64,000 nucleotides of DNA from Methylopila sp. Yamaguchi. GTDB taxonomy: Bacteria > Pseudomonadota > Alphaproteobacteria > Rhizobiales > Methylopilaceae. Shown piece after piece: positions 36,536-44,493 of the stretch. The notes beneath the pieces were generated by a model. That model was given only the letters and a program-made list of their open reading frames with translations, was not told where the DNA came from and did no database searches. Made by a program: the position numbers and the translations under genes. The stretch lies in contig NZ_BAUX01000001.1 in the NCBI RefSeq assembly GCF_002897035.1, forward strand, positions 310,001-374,000, in the 5' to 3' direction. How positions within the stretch are numbered: position 1 is the stretch's first letter; every line of letters begins with the position of its first letter.

Positions 36536-38020
36536 TCAGCCGGCGACCGCTCTGAGCGGAGCGTCGGACTCCGGCTCGGGCAGGCCGTAGGAGGTGAAAA
36601 GGCCCTCGACCGCGCCCTTGGCGCCGGCCCAGTCGAAGGTGCGATAGGCCATGCCCGCCACGACGTGGCGCGGGCCGGAATAGAAGGTCTCGTACTGGAC
36701 GTGCCGCGAGGCGAACTCCGACCCCATCGCGTCCCAGGCGAGCTTGAACAGCTGCACGCGCTCTTCCGGCGAAAAAGCCGGCGAATGCTGGGTGCGGCAA
36801 ATGAGATCGGCGATTTCGGGATTGGCGAAATCCCCGACCGAGGACGGCAGCATGATCACGCCTCCGCCGGAGAGTTCGCGCAGCGTCTGAATCACCCGCG
36901 GATAGAGCGCCTGACCCTTCACCTGCGCGGCGTAGAGCAGGCCGCGGTCGGGGAGGAAGTAGGAGCCATAGAACGACCCCTTGGCTTCCATGCCGTAGAC
37001 GAAGGCCTCGATCATCCCGACGTCGGCCGCCAGTTCTCCGAGCGTCTGGCGCACGTTCGGCATGGCGGAGGTGCCGATGGTGTCGGCGATCTTGTGGGCG
37101 AGGCCGACAAGGAAGCGCAGCTTCACCATCAGACGGATCTCGGCCTGATAGTTCTGGAACGCGTGCACCGGCGCCTCGTGCCACTGGGCCAGCTGCGCCG
37201 CGATCCCGCGATGGACGAAGATGCGGTCCCAAGGAATTTTGACGTCGTCGAAGTAGATCAGCGCGTCGTTCTCGTCGAAGCGCGACGACAGCGGGTAGTC
37301 GAACGCCGAGGTGGCAGCCTGCTCATAGGAGCGCCGCGACATCAGCTTCACGCCCTTGGCGGCGATCGGCAGCATCGCGGTCAGGGCGTAGCGCTCCTCG
37401 GTGGGCCCGAGCGGCCGCAGCGTCGTGACCATGACCTCGTCGGACAGCGCCGCGCCCGTGCCGAGCATCTTTGCGCCGCGGATGGTGACGCCGCCCTCGT
37501 CCTCGTCGACGATCCGGACCGCGACGTCGGCGTTGCCGCCCTCGCCCGCCCCCTTCGAGCGGTCGCCCTGCGGATCGATGATCACATAGGAGAGGTAGAG
37601 GTCGCGGTCGCGGGCGTAGGCGTAATAGTCCAGCACCGCGCCGGCCCGTCCGCCCTCCAGCCGGCGATAGACGTCGGCGCCCGCCGCCATGCAGGCGATC
37701 GTGGAGGCGACGTGATCGGGCGAGCGGCCCATGAAGCCATGATGCAGCTCCGCCCAGGCGACCAGCGCCTCCCGCCGGCGGACCAGCTCCTCGTAGGACG
37801 TCGGCATCTGCCAGGCGCGGCTGACGCGGACGCCCGTCGGCGTCTCGAAGGTCGAGCGCTCGATGTTCTCAGGGCGGGCCTGAAAGTCGTAGAGGCCCGC
37901 GACCGATGCGGCCGCGCCCTTAAAGGCCGCATGTCGCCCGACGTCCGGAACGCGCTCGCCGTTCAGGAAGACGCAGCGGCCGTCGTTCAGGCCCTGGACG
38001 TAGTCGGCTCCGGATCTCAT
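36536..38020 (-). CDS. hpaB: 4-hydroxyphenylacetate 3-monooxygenase family oxygenase
   Basis: FADH2-dependent oxygenase component, 494 residues, acyl-CoA-dehydrogenase-like fold. Family features: MRSGADYVQGLNDGRCVFLNGERV N-terminus, AKMLGTGAALSDEVMV, FDENDALIYFDDVKIPWDRIFVHR and FNYQAEIR-like VHAFQNYQAEIRL, plus GGGVIMLPSSVGDF near the C-terminus. ATG at 38020 follows GGAGGG. The true aromatic substrate is not certain; other members act on chlorophenols or on pyoverdine-type intermediates. Divergent from a MarR regulator. Confidence 0.88.
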   Translation of the reverse strand: MRSGADYVQGLNDGRCVFLNGERVPDVGRHAAFKGAAASVAGLYDFQARPENIERSTFETPTGVRVSRAWQMPTSYEELVRRREALVAWAELHHGFMGRSPDHVASTIACMAAGADVYRRLEGGRAGAVLDYYAYARDRDLYLSYVIIDPQGDRSKGAGEGGNADVAVRIVDEDEGGVTIRGAKMLGTGAALSDEVMVTTLRPLGPTEERYALTAMLPIAAKGVKLMSRRSYEQAATSAFDYPLSSRFDENDALIYFDDVKIPWDRIFVHRGIAAQLAQWHEAPVHAFQNYQAEIRLMVKLRFLVGLAHKIADTIGTSAMPNVRQTLGELAADVGMIEAFVYGMEAKGSFYGSYFLPDRGLLYAAQVKGQALYPRVIQTLRELSGGGVIMLPSSVGDFANPEIADLICRTQHSPAFSPEERVQLFKLAWDAMGSEFASRHVQYETFYSGPRHVVAGMAYRTFDWAGAKGAVEGLFTSYGLPEPESDAPLRAVAG

Positions 38021-38072
38021 TGCGCCCTCCACGGCCCCAGCTTCTTCGCAGGCCGATATTTCACTTTGCGAC

Positions 38073-38107
38073 TTAGCTTTGTCAAGAAGCTAAAATGGCT
38101 TTATATT
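38073..38107. promoter_or_regulatory. Divergent promoters with shared MarR operator
   Basis: Palindrome TTAGCTT-N7-AAGCTAA (38073-38093). Plus strand: -35 TTGTCA (38079-38084), 17 bp, -10 TATATT (38102-38107). Minus strand: -35 TTGACA (complement of 38080-38085) toward hpaB. Both -35 boxes sit inside the palindrome, so one bound dimer would block both directions. Confidence 0.75.
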
Positions 38108-38178
38108 GGGATCCCTCGCGGTTGCGGTTCGTCGCGAGCTATGGGCATCTCGCCACGCAGACCTCCGCGGACGTTCCG

Positions 38179-38688
38179 ATGACCTCATTTCCTCCAAAGA
38201 CCGTCAGCCGCCGGGAACTGCTCGTCGACGGTTCCGACGCGGCGTTCCGGACCCTGGTCGACGACCTCTCGCACTTCGCGTCGCGCCTTCAGCAGATCCG
38301 GGACGGGCTGGCGCGGCGGATGGGGGTGACGACGCCGCAATATTCCATCCTGATGGCGCTCGCCCGCAGACCCGAGGAGGGCGCGCTCGGCATCAAGGCT
38401 CTGGCGGAGAGCCTGCGGATCAGCGTGCCCTTCGTGGTCAACGAGACCAAGAAGCTCGAGCGGCTCGGACTGATCGGCAAGCTCCCCGTCGCCGAGGACA
38501 AGCGGAAGGTCGACCTCGTCCTGACGGACGAGGGCCGGCGCGCGATCGCGGCGGTCGGCGCCATCCAGAGGGAGGTCAACGACGTGCTCTTCAGCAGCGT
38601 GGACGAGGCGTCGTTTCACGAGCTGTCCAAGCTGACCCGCGATCTCCTGGTCTCGGCGGGCCAAGCCCTGACCCTTTCGGACGAATGA
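38179..38688 (+). CDS. MarR family regulator (HpaR-like)
   Basis: A 169-residue winged-helix regulator: LRISVPFVVNETKKLERLGLIGKLPVAEDKRKVDLVLTDEGR-type recognition helix and wing (about residues 70-115). The frame is open from 38095, but that ATG would lie upstream of the predicted transcription start (about 38114), so ATG at 38179 is used. Divergent from the hpaB unit, whose promoter carries the palindrome; it probably derepresses on an aromatic ligand. Confidence 0.9.
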   Translation: MTSFPPKTVSRRELLVDGSDAAFRTLVDDLSHFASRLQQIRDGLARRMGVTTPQYSILMALARRPEEGALGIKALAESLRISVPFVVNETKKLERLGLIGKLPVAEDKRKVDLVLTDEGRRAIAAVGAIQREVNDVLFSSVDEASFHELSKLTRDLLVSAGQALTLSDE

Positions 38689-38721
38689 GCCTCGCGTGAA
38701 GCCCTCGCAAGACATTCCTGT

Positions 38722-38750
38722 CCTCGCGTGGCAAGCATCGGCTCGCGAGG
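38722..38750. terminator. Hairpin after the MarR gene
   Basis: A 7-bp stem (CCTCGCG at 38722-38728, CGCGAGG at 38744-38750) with a 15-nt loop and no U tract, 34 bp after the MarR stop. A weak terminator or a regulatory hairpin for the following globin gene. Confidence 0.4.
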
Positions 38751-38783
38751 AACGCCTGCAGACACCAGCCCGCTGGAGCTTCG

Positions 38784-39251
38784 ATGACCGCGCCGACGCC
38801 TCCTGCACCCTCGACGGCCCTACCCCGCGCCGTGACCCACGGAATCGACGAGCCTCTCATCCGCAGGGTCGTCGACCGCTTCTATGCGCAGGCGCGGGAG
38901 GACGCGGTCATCGGACCGGTCTTCAGGACCGCCGTGCCGGACGAGCGATGGCGCGCGCACCTCGACACGATCGTCGACTTCTGGAGCTCGATGCTGCTCG
39001 GAACCCGTCGCTACGACGGCCGTCCGCTACGCAAGCACCTCATGCTGCCGGAGCTGGGGGACGAGCACTTCAGGCGCTGGCTCGCGTTGTTCCGGAAGAC
39101 GGTCGAGGAGCTCTGCCAACCGGACGTCGCGGCTTTCTGGGCCGACCGCTCGGAGCGCATCGGGAACTCATTCCGCATCAACGTTCGGATGCATCGCGGG
39201 GATGACGTTCTCCACATCAAGCCGCTCGAGCGCGAGGTCCTGCCCGAGTAG
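38784..39251 (+). CDS. Group III truncated haemoglobin
   Basis: Haem protein of 155 residues that may handle O2, NO or peroxides. The group III pattern is clear: IDEPLIRRVVDRFYAQAREDAVIGPVFRTAV, HLDTIVDFWSSMLLGTRRYDG, then LPELGDEHFRRWLALF with the proximal histidine, and the C-terminal ERIGNSFRINV. GGAG precedes ATG 38784. It is in the same direction as the MarR gene but 95 bp away with a hairpin between, so its link with the oxygenase cluster is only positional. Confidence 0.88.
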   Translation: MTAPTPPAPSTALPRAVTHGIDEPLIRRVVDRFYAQAREDAVIGPVFRTAVPDERWRAHLDTIVDFWSSMLLGTRRYDGRPLRKHLMLPELGDEHFRRWLALFRKTVEELCQPDVAAFWADRSERIGNSFRINVRMHRGDDVLHIKPLEREVLPE

Positions 39252-39293
39252 AGACATCCGGCATACGCCGGATCGCGCCGCGTCGAGCGCGGG

Positions 39294-40205
39294 CTAGGAG
39301 ACCGAGCGACGCGCGCGAGTGAGGGCGATGATCCCCGCCATGACCACGATCGTCGATCCGACGAGGGTGAGAAGGTCGGGCCGCTCGTTAAAGACGATCA
39401 CCCCCGTAAGGATGGCGAACACCAACCGCGTGTAGCGGAAGGGCGTCACGGCGCTGATCTCTCCCGTCCGCATCGCCGTCGTCAGGGCCCCGTAGGCGAC
39501 GATCCCAGCGCAGGACGCGACCCCCAAGCTCAGGGCCGCGCCCGCATCCGGAAGTTCCGGCGCCGCGCCGAACGGAAGCGCCACGAGCCCGGCGAACACC
39601 AGAGACGCGAAGCCAAGCACGCCGAGTTGGTTCTGTGACAGGCTGGGCGGGGCGGCGCGCGTCGCGAGGTCCCGTCCCGCGAAGCCGAGCGTCGCGATCA
39701 CGGCGAAGACGGACAGCAGGCTAAAGCCATCGGCGCCCGGCCGCAGGATCAGCAACACCCCGCCGAGCCCGACGAGGACCGCGAGCCAGCGGCGAACGCC
39801 GACGCTCTCGTTGAAGAACGCCGCAGCGCCGGCGATCACGACGAGGGGGGTCGACTGAAGGATCGCGGACGCGGTCGAGAGCGGCGTCAGCGCGATGGCC
39901 AGCATGAAAAACAGCCGCCCCGTGACCTCGAACAGAGACCGGACGAGCACGACGCGCGACAGGACCGCCCGCGACACGGGCCTCTCTCCCGCGGCGATCG
40001 CCATCGCGGAGAACGCCGCGAGCCCCACGGCGCCGAACGACATCAACACCTGCCCGATCGGCAACGACTGGGCCGCAAGCTTGAGGAAGGTGTCCTCGAC
40101 CGCGAAGCCCAGCATGGCGAGGACCATGAATGCGGCCCCGCGCGCATTCCACGCCCCGTGGCGCCGGTCAGAACCGCGGTGAGGGGCGACACTTTTAATG
40201 CTCAT
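39294..40205 (-). CDS. EamA/DMT family transporter
   Basis: A 303-residue inner-membrane protein with about ten TM helices in two EamA repeats (AAFMVLAMLGFAVEDTFLKLAAQSL in the first, ATLGFAGRDLATRAAPPSLS in the second). Probable exporter of a metabolite; substrate unknown. ATG at 40205 is chosen because TM1 follows after a short basic tail; the longer frame adds 33 shadow-like residues. No obvious partner gene. Confidence 0.85.
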   Translation of the reverse strand: MSIKSVAPHRGSDRRHGAWNARGAAFMVLAMLGFAVEDTFLKLAAQSLPIGQVLMSFGAVGLAAFSAMAIAAGERPVSRAVLSRVVLVRSLFEVTGRLFFMLAIALTPLSTASAILQSTPLVVIAGAAAFFNESVGVRRWLAVLVGLGGVLLILRPGADGFSLLSVFAVIATLGFAGRDLATRAAPPSLSQNQLGVLGFASLVFAGLVALPFGAAPELPDAGAALSLGVASCAGIVAYGALTTAMRTGEISAVTPFRYTRLVFAILTGVIVFNERPDLLTLVGSTIVVMAGIIALTRARRSVS

Positions 40206-40483
40206 GGCCACGCATGTGAGATGCGCCGTGGAGAGGCTGGCTACGGGGGGATGTCGCGCGTCGTGGCGCACGCGAGGGCCGCCGCCAACGCGCCGCACGG
40301 GCATACGCTATGACGGCTCGCCACGCGAACCTGATCGGACGCCGGCGACCATGTCGCTCCCTCGCCGGTCCATCTGCGGACATGAACAAGCGGGCGCGTT
40401 CGTTCGATTGCTGCTGGGCGCGGTCATGACCCCAGCCGCAGGAGGCGCGCCCTACGCCGATCTTGGCCCCATCCCGATCAAGG

Positions 40484-41089
40484 TCATGCGCCGTCGGGAG
40501 CCTGGCCAGACGCGGGCCTCACGCGTCGCCGGTCCGGCCGCTCATTGAGCGACCGCAAGCTCCACCTCCGGCCGTCGCTCACAAGCCTGGAGACAGAAAG
40601 CGGGTCCACGTCGATCCGGTAGAACGCCGTCGCGGGAGCGCCGAGCGATACGATCGCGCAGGCCTTCACGACCGCGGCCGGCGCGATGGCGACGCTATGC
40701 CCGCGATCGGACAGGCGCTCCGCGAGCCAGTCCCCGACGCGCGACGCGAGATCGGCGAGGGATTCGCCGCCATGAGGCTTCGCCAGTGGATCGCCGGCCC
40801 ACTCCGCGAACGCACCGGGCTCATCTTTCGCCACGTCGTCCAGGTCGCGGCCGCTCCAGGCGCCATAGTCGATTTCGGCGAGCTTTTCCGAAGCGGCCGC
40901 ATCCACGCCGAGCCATTCGGCCGTGAGGCGCGCCAAAGCATCTGGAGCGCGCCAGTACCTGTCGGCACGCGGAACGAGCCGACCGCGCCTGACCTCGATC
41001 GCGTGCGAGACATCGTCCGCGTCCTCGCGCTTCGGAAAGCCGGGGCGCCTCCGGCGGTCGGCGCAGATGAGAGTCAGGCGATGCGTCAT
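40484..41089 (-). CDS. Histidine-phosphatase-fold protein lacking catalytic histidines
   Basis: A 201-residue protein of the phosphoglycerate mutase-like fold found beside CbtAB cobalt genes. The later motif EIDYGAWSGRDLDDVAKDEPGAFAEWAGDPLAKPHGGESLADL is well kept. But where the family has the catalytic RHG (or CHA) there is LICADRRRRPGFP, and the second catalytic histidine is replaced in VAIAPAAVVKA. It is either an inactive relative with another role or a decaying gene; the frame itself is intact. Last gene of the nitrile hydratase operon, 28 bp after the previous one. Confidence 0.75.
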   Translation of the reverse strand: MTHRLTLICADRRRRPGFPKREDADDVSHAIEVRRGRLVPRADRYWRAPDALARLTAEWLGVDAAASEKLAEIDYGAWSGRDLDDVAKDEPGAFAEWAGDPLAKPHGGESLADLASRVGDWLAERLSDRGHSVAIAPAAVVKACAIVSLGAPATAFYRIDVDPLSVSRLVSDGRRWSLRSLNERPDRRRVRPASGQAPDGA

Positions 41090-41117
41090 CGCGCTCGGCC
41101 GGCTGCGCCGACCGCCC

Positions 41118-41774
41118 TCACTGATCGCCGGTCGGCTTCTGGCTGGCGCCGGCCGCGCGACGTCGGCCCGCCATCGCTGCGACGCCGCCGCCGACGGCGA
41201 AGAAGACCAGACCGAGGCCGGCCGACGCCGTCGCGGGATCGCTCAGGACATCGGTCAACCGCGGCCTGACGATCGCGGCGGTGTTGAACGGGCTTGCGCT
41301 CGAGGAGCAGATCGCGGCGGCCTCGGGCGAGGCGGCCCGTCGGGCCTCGATGCTCTCCAGGATCGCGTTCGCGCGCAGCCGGCTCGAAGGCGCGCGCGCC
41401 ATGGCGTGCAGCAGTTCCTTGGCGGCCGCGAGATAGGCGTGGGCGCAAGGGTTGAACGGGCTGGCCTCGCGCGAGACGCCGCCGGGCGCCAAACCCCAGC
41501 CGCAGTAGGCGAACTGGACGCCGAAGTGGTTCACGAGCCGTCGCACCGGCCCGTCGGTCGCCGCCTGAGCCTCCGCGAGCGCGACGATCTCATCGAGATG
41601 CTCGTCGATGATGGCCATCTCGCCATGAGAGATCGGCGCGATCGGCAGGCCGCCGCCGTCCGTCGACGGCCCGCCCGAATGGGCGAGCGCGGCGGCGGGG
41701 GCGAAGACCCCAGCCGCGAGTGCGGCGGCCCGGACCAGGCGCCCGAGCCGTCCCGCAGAGGCGCCCGGCGTCAT
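41118..41774 (-). CDS. Secreted or membrane-anchored protein of unknown function, cobalt locus
   Basis: Unrecognised 218-residue protein. It has a signal peptide (about 1-31, ending ALAHSG), an exported domain with two cysteines in FAYCGWGLAPGG and NPCAHAYLAAAKELLHAM plus a third in AAICSSSASPF, and one C-terminal TM helix (about 185-205) followed by a basic tail. The start overlaps the cbtA stop by 4 bp, so it is co-translated with CbtA. The topology (periplasmic domain with His and Cys, one TM anchor) would suit a metal-handling partner of CbtAB; that is inference. Confidence 0.7.
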   Translation of the reverse strand: MTPGASAGRLGRLVRAAALAAGVFAPAAALAHSGGPSTDGGGLPIAPISHGEMAIIDEHLDEIVALAEAQAATDGPVRRLVNHFGVQFAYCGWGLAPGGVSREASPFNPCAHAYLAAAKELLHAMARAPSSRLRANAILESIEARRAASPEAAAICSSSASPFNTAAIVRPRLTDVLSDPATASAGLGLVFFAVGGGVAAMAGRRRAAGASQKPTGDQ

Positions 41775-42529
41775 CGCGACGCCGCCGCGTGCGCCGCCCG
41801 GGCCGGCGGGCGCGCGCTTCGGGCGGCGTATTCCGTTGCGGCCCCGAAGCCGAGACCGACGGCCGCCCAGAGCACGGCCTGCACGCCGATCGACGCCATG
41901 CGGAAGTTCCAGAGCGCGGCCGGAGAGAACGAGGCGGGAATCTCCTCGATGTTCGGGAGCGCCGCGAACATGACCGCGACGACCGCAAGATAAAGGAGGC
42001 CCGCGGCCGTCGCGCCGTTCCAGTCGCCGAACCGCTCGGCGAGGCGCCGGGCCGCCATCACGCTCGCGGCCATCAGCGCGATCGAGAACGCCAGCATCGC
42101 GAAGAACAGCTCCGTGCGCGCCCCGATCGTGTCCGCGCTGCCGACGGCCGGAGGGTTCGCGGGATACTTGAGCTGCGGGATGAGCACGACCGTCACGAAA
42201 CCGAGCGCCGCGAGAAGCGCGGCCGTCGAGCGGGGGCTCATGGACCCCAGGCGTCCGTTCGCGAAGGCGAAGGCCAGCGCGAACAGGCCGCCCGCCGCGG
42301 CGCCGTAGACGACGAGGCCCGTGAAAAGCCCAGCGCCGGCCTGTGTGGAGCGGCTCACGATCTCCGGCTCTTCGGCCTCGCCGTGAGCCCCGGAAGCATG
42401 GCTCGCGCTTTCCTCGAACGCGATCGCGTACTCAACCCATGGCTCGCCGAAGACCTTGGCGAAGCCGAAGGCGAGAAGGCCGGCGAGCACGCCGACCATC
42501 ATGCCCCTCAGCAGAAGGTTGCCGACCAT
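41771..42529 (-). CDS. cbtA: CbtA family cobalt transporter subunit
   Basis: Membrane protein of 252 residues proposed as the main subunit of the CbtAB cobalt transporter. It starts LLLRGMMVGVLAGLLAFGFAKVFGEPWVEYAIAFEE, the family N-terminus, then has a short His/Glu loop (ASHASGAHGEAEEPEIVSRSTQAGAGLF) and further TM helices, including the LPNIEEIPASF segment before the last one. It follows cbtB by 11 bp. In this operon it would supply Co to the nitrile hydratase rather than to B12 synthesis. Confidence 0.92.
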   Translation of the reverse strand: MVGNLLLRGMMVGVLAGLLAFGFAKVFGEPWVEYAIAFEESASHASGAHGEAEEPEIVSRSTQAGAGLFTGLVVYGAAAGGLFALAFAFANGRLGSMSPRSTAALLAALGFVTVVLIPQLKYPANPPAVGSADTIGARTELFFAMLAFSIALMAASVMAARRLAERFGDWNGATAAGLLYLAVVAVMFAALPNIEEIPASFSPAALWNFRMASIGVQAVLWAAVGLGFGAATEYAARSARPPARAAHAAASR

Positions 42530-42540
42530 CTCGCCCTCCC

Positions 42541-42756
42541 TCAGTGGCAGGGGAAGCCGAGCAGGTGGCGGCCGTCGTGCACGAACTCATGCACGAAGGA
42601 GCCCCCGATCAGCGAGGTCGCGCCCTCTTCCGCTCCCACGAAGTAAACCGTGAGAAGGAGCATCAGGCCCGCGAAGACCGCCCAGGGCAGGATCGCCGCG
42701 ACGGGAATCGGCTCGACGTGCGTCGACGTGGGGGTTGCGAATGCGGCATTGGTCAT
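42541..42756 (-). CDS. cbtB: CbtB family small cobalt transporter subunit
   Basis: A 71-residue protein with one TM helix (about 20-42) and the histidine-rich C-terminal motif SFVHEFVHDGRHLLGFPCH, characteristic of CbtB; the five histidines and the cysteine probably bind cobalt. It precedes cbtA. CbtAB genes are often under a cobalamin riboswitch, but only 69 bp separate this gene from the one upstream, so it depends on the operon promoter. Confidence 0.92.
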   Translation of the reverse strand: MTNAAFATPTSTHVEPIPVAAILPWAVFAGLMLLLTVYFVGAEEGATSLIGGSFVHEFVHDGRHLLGFPCH

Positions 42757-42825
42757 CAGGATCTCCCGAGTTCGACCGATGGAAGGAGAGACGCCGCGCG
42801 TGGGCCGCGCGACGGAAGGCGCGGC

Positions 42826-43347
42826 TCAGGACGCGCTTGGGGATTGCTTCAGCGCGACGTCGTGGATCCAGCCTGCGAGCTTTGCCGAAGCGAAGGCGAA
42901 GCAAGCCCCGATGATCATCGAGAACGGCACGATCAGCAGCGCGTTGCGCCCCGAAGCCGACAGCATGGCGGCGGGCGTGAAGGCGTCCGCGTTCTGCGTC
43001 AGGAATGAAAACGTGCAGGCGTAGCCGTAGGTGACCGCCGGGATCGACGAGAAGGCGGGGATGTGGGCGGCGAGAACGTAAACCGCGATCGAGGCCGCCA
43101 CGATCGTCGCGCCGAGGACGGGCCCCGGAGCGAGGAGCGCGAGCGCGAGGCCTGCGGTCCAGGCGATGACGACTCCGAAGATGTTGGAGACGACGGTCGT
43201 CCGGAACGCCGCGGCGTCGCCGCCGCAGTGGTAGAAGCAGGCCCATGCCGCGAACGCCGCCCAGATCAGGAAGGCGTTGGTGGCGAGGAACGCCCAGGTG
43301 CAGATGCCCCCGAGGAGTCCCACGCTGATGGCGAGAGGGATGATCAT
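42826..43347 (-). CDS. DUF1097-like membrane protein in the nitrile hydratase operon
   Basis: A 173-residue protein with five or six TM helices; GICTWAFLATNAFLIWAAFAAWACFYHCGGDAAAFRTT and the later TYGYACTFSFLTQ resemble the DUF1097 family, whose function is not known. The position in the operon, between the hydratase genes and cobalt genes, suggests a channel for substrate, product or metal. In amidase operons a small six-helix channel (AmiS) occupies a similar place, but this is not that family. Confidence 0.75.
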   Translation of the reverse strand: MIIPLAISVGLLGGICTWAFLATNAFLIWAAFAAWACFYHCGGDAAAFRTTVVSNIFGVVIAWTAGLALALLAPGPVLGATIVAASIAVYVLAAHIPAFSSIPAVTYGYACTFSFLTQNADAFTPAAMLSASGRNALLIVPFSMIIGACFAFASAKLAGWIHDVALKQSPSAS

Positions 43348-43449
43348 GGCTTGCGCCTTTCGAGACGCGTGAGGACAAGACTTTCCCTTCCGGCGCGAAG
43401 CGATTCTCGCGCCGGTCGGCGAAACGCCGGTTCGGATGCGACTAGAGGG

Positions 43450-43788
43450 TCAGATGACCTCGTCGCGGGTGCGGTGGAGGAACTCTTCCGTGCGCCTGTC
43501 AAGCTCCTCGTGATTGATCAGCCCCTTGTCGAGCGCGAGCCTTTCGAAGGCTGCGAGCCACTGCTCGTAGTAGCTCCACGTTTCGTCGCCCGGCTCGTGG
43601 GTCTTGTCCCACTCGCCGATCGTGCTGATCAGGCTCTTGCGGAAGTCCTCGTAGGGGTAGGACTTCGCCTCCGCGAGCGCGAGAACCATGCCGAAGGCGC
43701 GTCCCTGCCAGGGCTCGTCGAACTTCAGGCTCTCGCAGTTCCGCGGGATGGCCTCGCGTCCGGTGAGGTCGTCGACATAGGCGTCCAT
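43450..43788 (-). CDS. Nitrile hydratase accessory protein
   Basis: A 112-residue protein resembling the N-terminal half of the beta subunit, as do the P14K/NhlE-type activators that help insert cobalt into the alpha subunit. Typical stretches are FDEPWQGRAFGMVLAL and YPYEDFRKSLISTIGEW, then YYEQWLAAFERLALDKGLI. It starts 13 bp after nthA, the usual order beta-alpha-activator. Confidence 0.88.
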   Translation of the reverse strand: MDAYVDDLTGREAIPRNCESLKFDEPWQGRAFGMVLALAEAKSYPYEDFRKSLISTIGEWDKTHEPGDETWSYYEQWLAAFERLALDKGLINHEELDRRTEEFLHRTRDEVI

Positions 43789-43801
43789 CGTCCGCGCCTC
43801 C

Positions 43802-44428
43802 TCAGGCCGTCGCCAGACCGAGGCCCTGCATGGCCTCGGTGGAGACGAGCGCCGCGAGCTTCTCCTCGCTCCAGCCGTCCGTGCCGGCGGGCCGCTCGGG
43901 AATGACGAAGTAGCGGACCTGCGCGCTCGAATCCCAGATCTCGATCTTGGACTCGTCCGGCAGGGTCACGCCGAAGTCGGAGAGCACGCCGCGCGGCTCA
44001 CGCACGACGCGGGCGCGGAACACCGGGTCCTTGAACCAGTAGGGCGGCAGACCGAGCAGCGGCCACGGCCAGCAGGAGCACAGCGTGCAGCAGACGACAT
44101 TGTGGGTGCCGGGCACGTTCTCGACGACCTTGAGATTCTCGCCCTCGATGCCGTCGCGCATCCCGAGCTCGGCGATCGCCTTGTTGGCGTCGGCGAGGAG
44201 GCGTTCCTTGAAGGCCGGGTCGGTCCAGGCCTTGGCCACGACCTTGGCGCCGTTGAACGGCCCCATCTCGTGCTCAAAGAAGTTGATGACGCGGTCGACC
44301 GTGTCGGTGCCGATCAGGCCCTTCTCGCGGAACAGGGACTCCAGAGCCTTGGTGCGCGCGGCGTAGTAGGTCTCGCTTTCGCGCAAATGATGATGATGTT
44401 CGTGATCGTGATCGTGATCGTCGCTCAT
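43802..44428 (-). CDS. nthA: Cobalt-type nitrile hydratase alpha subunit
   Basis: Catalytic subunit: hydrates nitriles to amides in the cytoplasm. The metal claw C-T-L-C-S-C is at residues 114-119; threonine at the second position marks the cobalt type (iron enzymes have serine). WPWPLLGLPPYWFKDPVFRARVVREPR follows the family. The N-terminus MSDDHDHDHEHHHHLRESE is an unusually strong Asp/His-rich tail that may help in metal loading. Length 208 residues, normal. It lies 65 bp after nthB. Confidence 0.96.
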   Translation of the reverse strand: MSDDHDHDHEHHHHLRESETYYAARTKALESLFREKGLIGTDTVDRVINFFEHEMGPFNGAKVVAKAWTDPAFKERLLADANKAIAELGMRDGIEGENLKVVENVPGTHNVVCCTLCSCWPWPLLGLPPYWFKDPVFRARVVREPRGVLSDFGVTLPDESKIEIWDSSAQVRYFVIPERPAGTDGWSEEKLAALVSTEAMQGLGLATA

Positions 44429-44493
44429 TGAACTCGCCTTCTCTTGGCGGGCGCGCCGCCGCTATTCGTCGCGTATCGGGAGGAGTATCTGGG

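Noticed and set aside
38095-38178. N-terminal extension of the MarR protein from ATG 38095
   Set aside because: The ATG lies between the -35 and -10 boxes of its own promoter, so it would not be in the mRNA.
35984-38182. Long plus-strand frame opposite the HpaB-type oxygenase and hydrolase
   Set aside because: Composition is that of a shadow frame (Arg, Asp, Gly, His) and it spans two well-supported genes.
42757-42825. Cobalamin riboswitch before cbtB
   Set aside because: Only 69 bp separate cbtB from the upstream gene, far too short for the riboswitch, and no B12-box-like stretch is seen.
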